DNA of 16,340 nucleotides from Gammaproteobacteria bacterium. Its GTDB lineage: Bacteria; Pseudomonadota; Gammaproteobacteria; UBA9214. The position numbers and the translations under genes were made by a program. The stretch is taken from positions 1 to 16,340 of the forward strand of contig JAOULY010000014.1 in the NCBI GenBank assembly GCA_029881775.1. Direction: 5' to 3'. Of this stretch, positions 15,615 through 16,340 are shown in pieces; within the stretch, counting starts at the first letter, position 1; each line of letters starts with the position of its first letter. The notes below the pieces were generated by a model. That model saw nothing but the letters and a program-made list of their open reading frames with translations. It made no database searches and was not told the DNA's origin.

Positions 15615-16340
15615 ATGAATACGCAGCATTTCGAGCTTATCGCCATTGGCGGCGGCAGCGGCGGCCTGGCCGTCGCAGAGAAGGCCGCCATGCTTGGCAG
15701 AAAGGTCGCGATTATCGACCCGAATCCCCTTGGCGGAACCTGTGTCAATAACGGCTGCGTGCCGAAAAAGGTGATGTGGTACGCGGCCAGCCTGGCCCAC
15801 GATGTCCATGCTGCGCAGGATTTTGGCATCCCCGCCACGCGCACAAAGACCAACTGGCATGCACTGGTGTCCGGCCGCAACCAGTACACCGGTAACATCA
15901 ATAACTACTGGAGTGATTACATCGGTAACTGCGGCATTACACATATCCAGGGACATGCCACGCTTGTAGATTCAGGCACGGTCGCGGTCGACGGGCAGCA
16001 CTACACGAGCGATCACATTGTACTCGCCACTGGCAGCCAGCCGGTCGTGCCGTCGCTGCCCGGCGCGCAACTGGGCATTACCTCGGACGGCTTTTTTGCA
16101 TTGCAGGAACAGCCGAAACGTGTGGCCATCGTCGGCGGCGGTTATATCGGCGTGGAACTCAGCGGAGTACTCAATGCGCTCGGCTCAGATGTCACTCTGC
16201 TTGCCCTGGAGAAGCGCCTGCTGGAGAACTTCGACCCGATGATCAGTGACGTGCTGGAACGAGAAATGCTCCGCCAGGGCGTCAACGTCCAGACCGGCTT
16301 CCAGGTGGCGGCACTCAGCGGCAGCGTGGATGACATCAGC
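15615..16340 (+). CDS. garB: Glutathione (amide) reductase, partial, probably NADH-linked
   Basis: The 5' 242 codons of a class I flavoprotein disulfide reductase that should reduce the oxidised thiol made by the upstream peroxidase. The gene runs off the window, so the rest of the NAD domain, the FAD-central part and the dimer-interface domain are not seen. The start is set by AGGAG (15604-15608), six bases before ATG. Visible motifs are the FAD fingerprint GGGSGG (12-17), Asp35 for FAD ribose, the redox disulfide GGTCVNNGCVPKK (Cys43, Cys48), ATG (138-140), and the second Rossmann fingerprint GGGYIGVELSG (174-184). FDPMIS (206-211) supports the glutathione reductase group. Against E. coli Gor, the NADPH-binding Arg198 and Arg204 align with Leu198 and Glu204, an acidic Glu199 is present, and Ala179 is Gly, all pointing to NADH. 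The Ala-Leu-Glu pattern matches what I recall of glutathione amide reductase. Confidence 0.85.
   Translation, partial: MNTQHFELIAIGGGSGGLAVAEKAAMLGRKVAIIDPNPLGGTCVNNGCVPKKVMWYAASLAHDVHAAQDFGIPATRTKTNWHALVSGRNQYTGNINNYWSDYIGNCGITHIQGHATLVDSGTVAVDGQHYTSDHIVLATGSQPVVPSLPGAQLGITSDGFFALQEQPKRVAIVGGGYIGVELSGVLNALGSDVTLLALEKRLLENFDPMISDVLEREMLRQGVNVQTGFQVAALSGSVDDIS

Overview
The window looks like chromosomal DNA of a GC-rich gammaproteobacterium. The tesA / ybbA-ybbP divergent arrangement is typical of that class. The right-hand pair (a peroxiredoxin-glutaredoxin fusion followed by a glutathione-reductase-like flavoenzyme) resembles the garA-garB locus known from purple sulfur bacteria (Chromatium/Marichromatium gracile), so a Chromatiales-like host is a reasonable guess, though only an inference. 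I see no rRNA, tRNA, CRISPR array, insertion sequence or phage gene.

Layout, left to right. Positions 1-404 hold no convincing gene, but contain a small element bounded by imperfect inverted repeats (about 225-392). An 8.7-kb minus-strand gene (405-9098) encodes a full-length NdvB/ChvB-type cyclic beta-1,2-glucan synthase with its GT84, membrane, cyclization and GH94 parts. Upstream of it are a promoter-like dyad region, a 42-residue lysine-rich micro-protein (9434-9562, minus) and a secreted 262-residue protein made of seven 33-residue Gly-Trp/Cys repeats (9659-10447, minus). Next comes tesA (10771-11376, minus), a periplasmic GDSL/SGNH lysophospholipase-thioesterase. Its start codon overlaps, on one CATG palindrome, the start codon of the divergent ABC-transporter pair ybbA-ybbP (11375-14568, plus). 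ybbA and ybbP overlap by ATGA.

After ybbP comes a short palindrome, then an OxyR-like operator overlapping a candidate promoter. These precede a two-gene thiol-peroxidase unit: a hybrid Prx/Grx peroxidase (14763-15512) and a pyridine-nucleotide-disulfide reductase (15615 to beyond the window edge). A strong intercistronic hairpin separates the two. The cofactor site of the reductase lacks the NADPH-specific arginines and instead has the Ala-Leu-Glu pattern of NADH-using glutathione amide reductase, so the pair probably forms an NADH-driven glutathione (or glutathione amide) peroxide-removal cycle.

Functionally the left two-thirds is envelope biology (periplasmic glucan, secreted repeat protein, periplasmic esterase, FtsX-type membrane complex). 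The right end is peroxide defence. Nothing here is clearly a new defence or mobile system. The least explained items are the seven-repeat Cys protein, the lysine-rich micro-protein, and the inferred OxyR/hairpin/NADH wiring of the gar-like operon.
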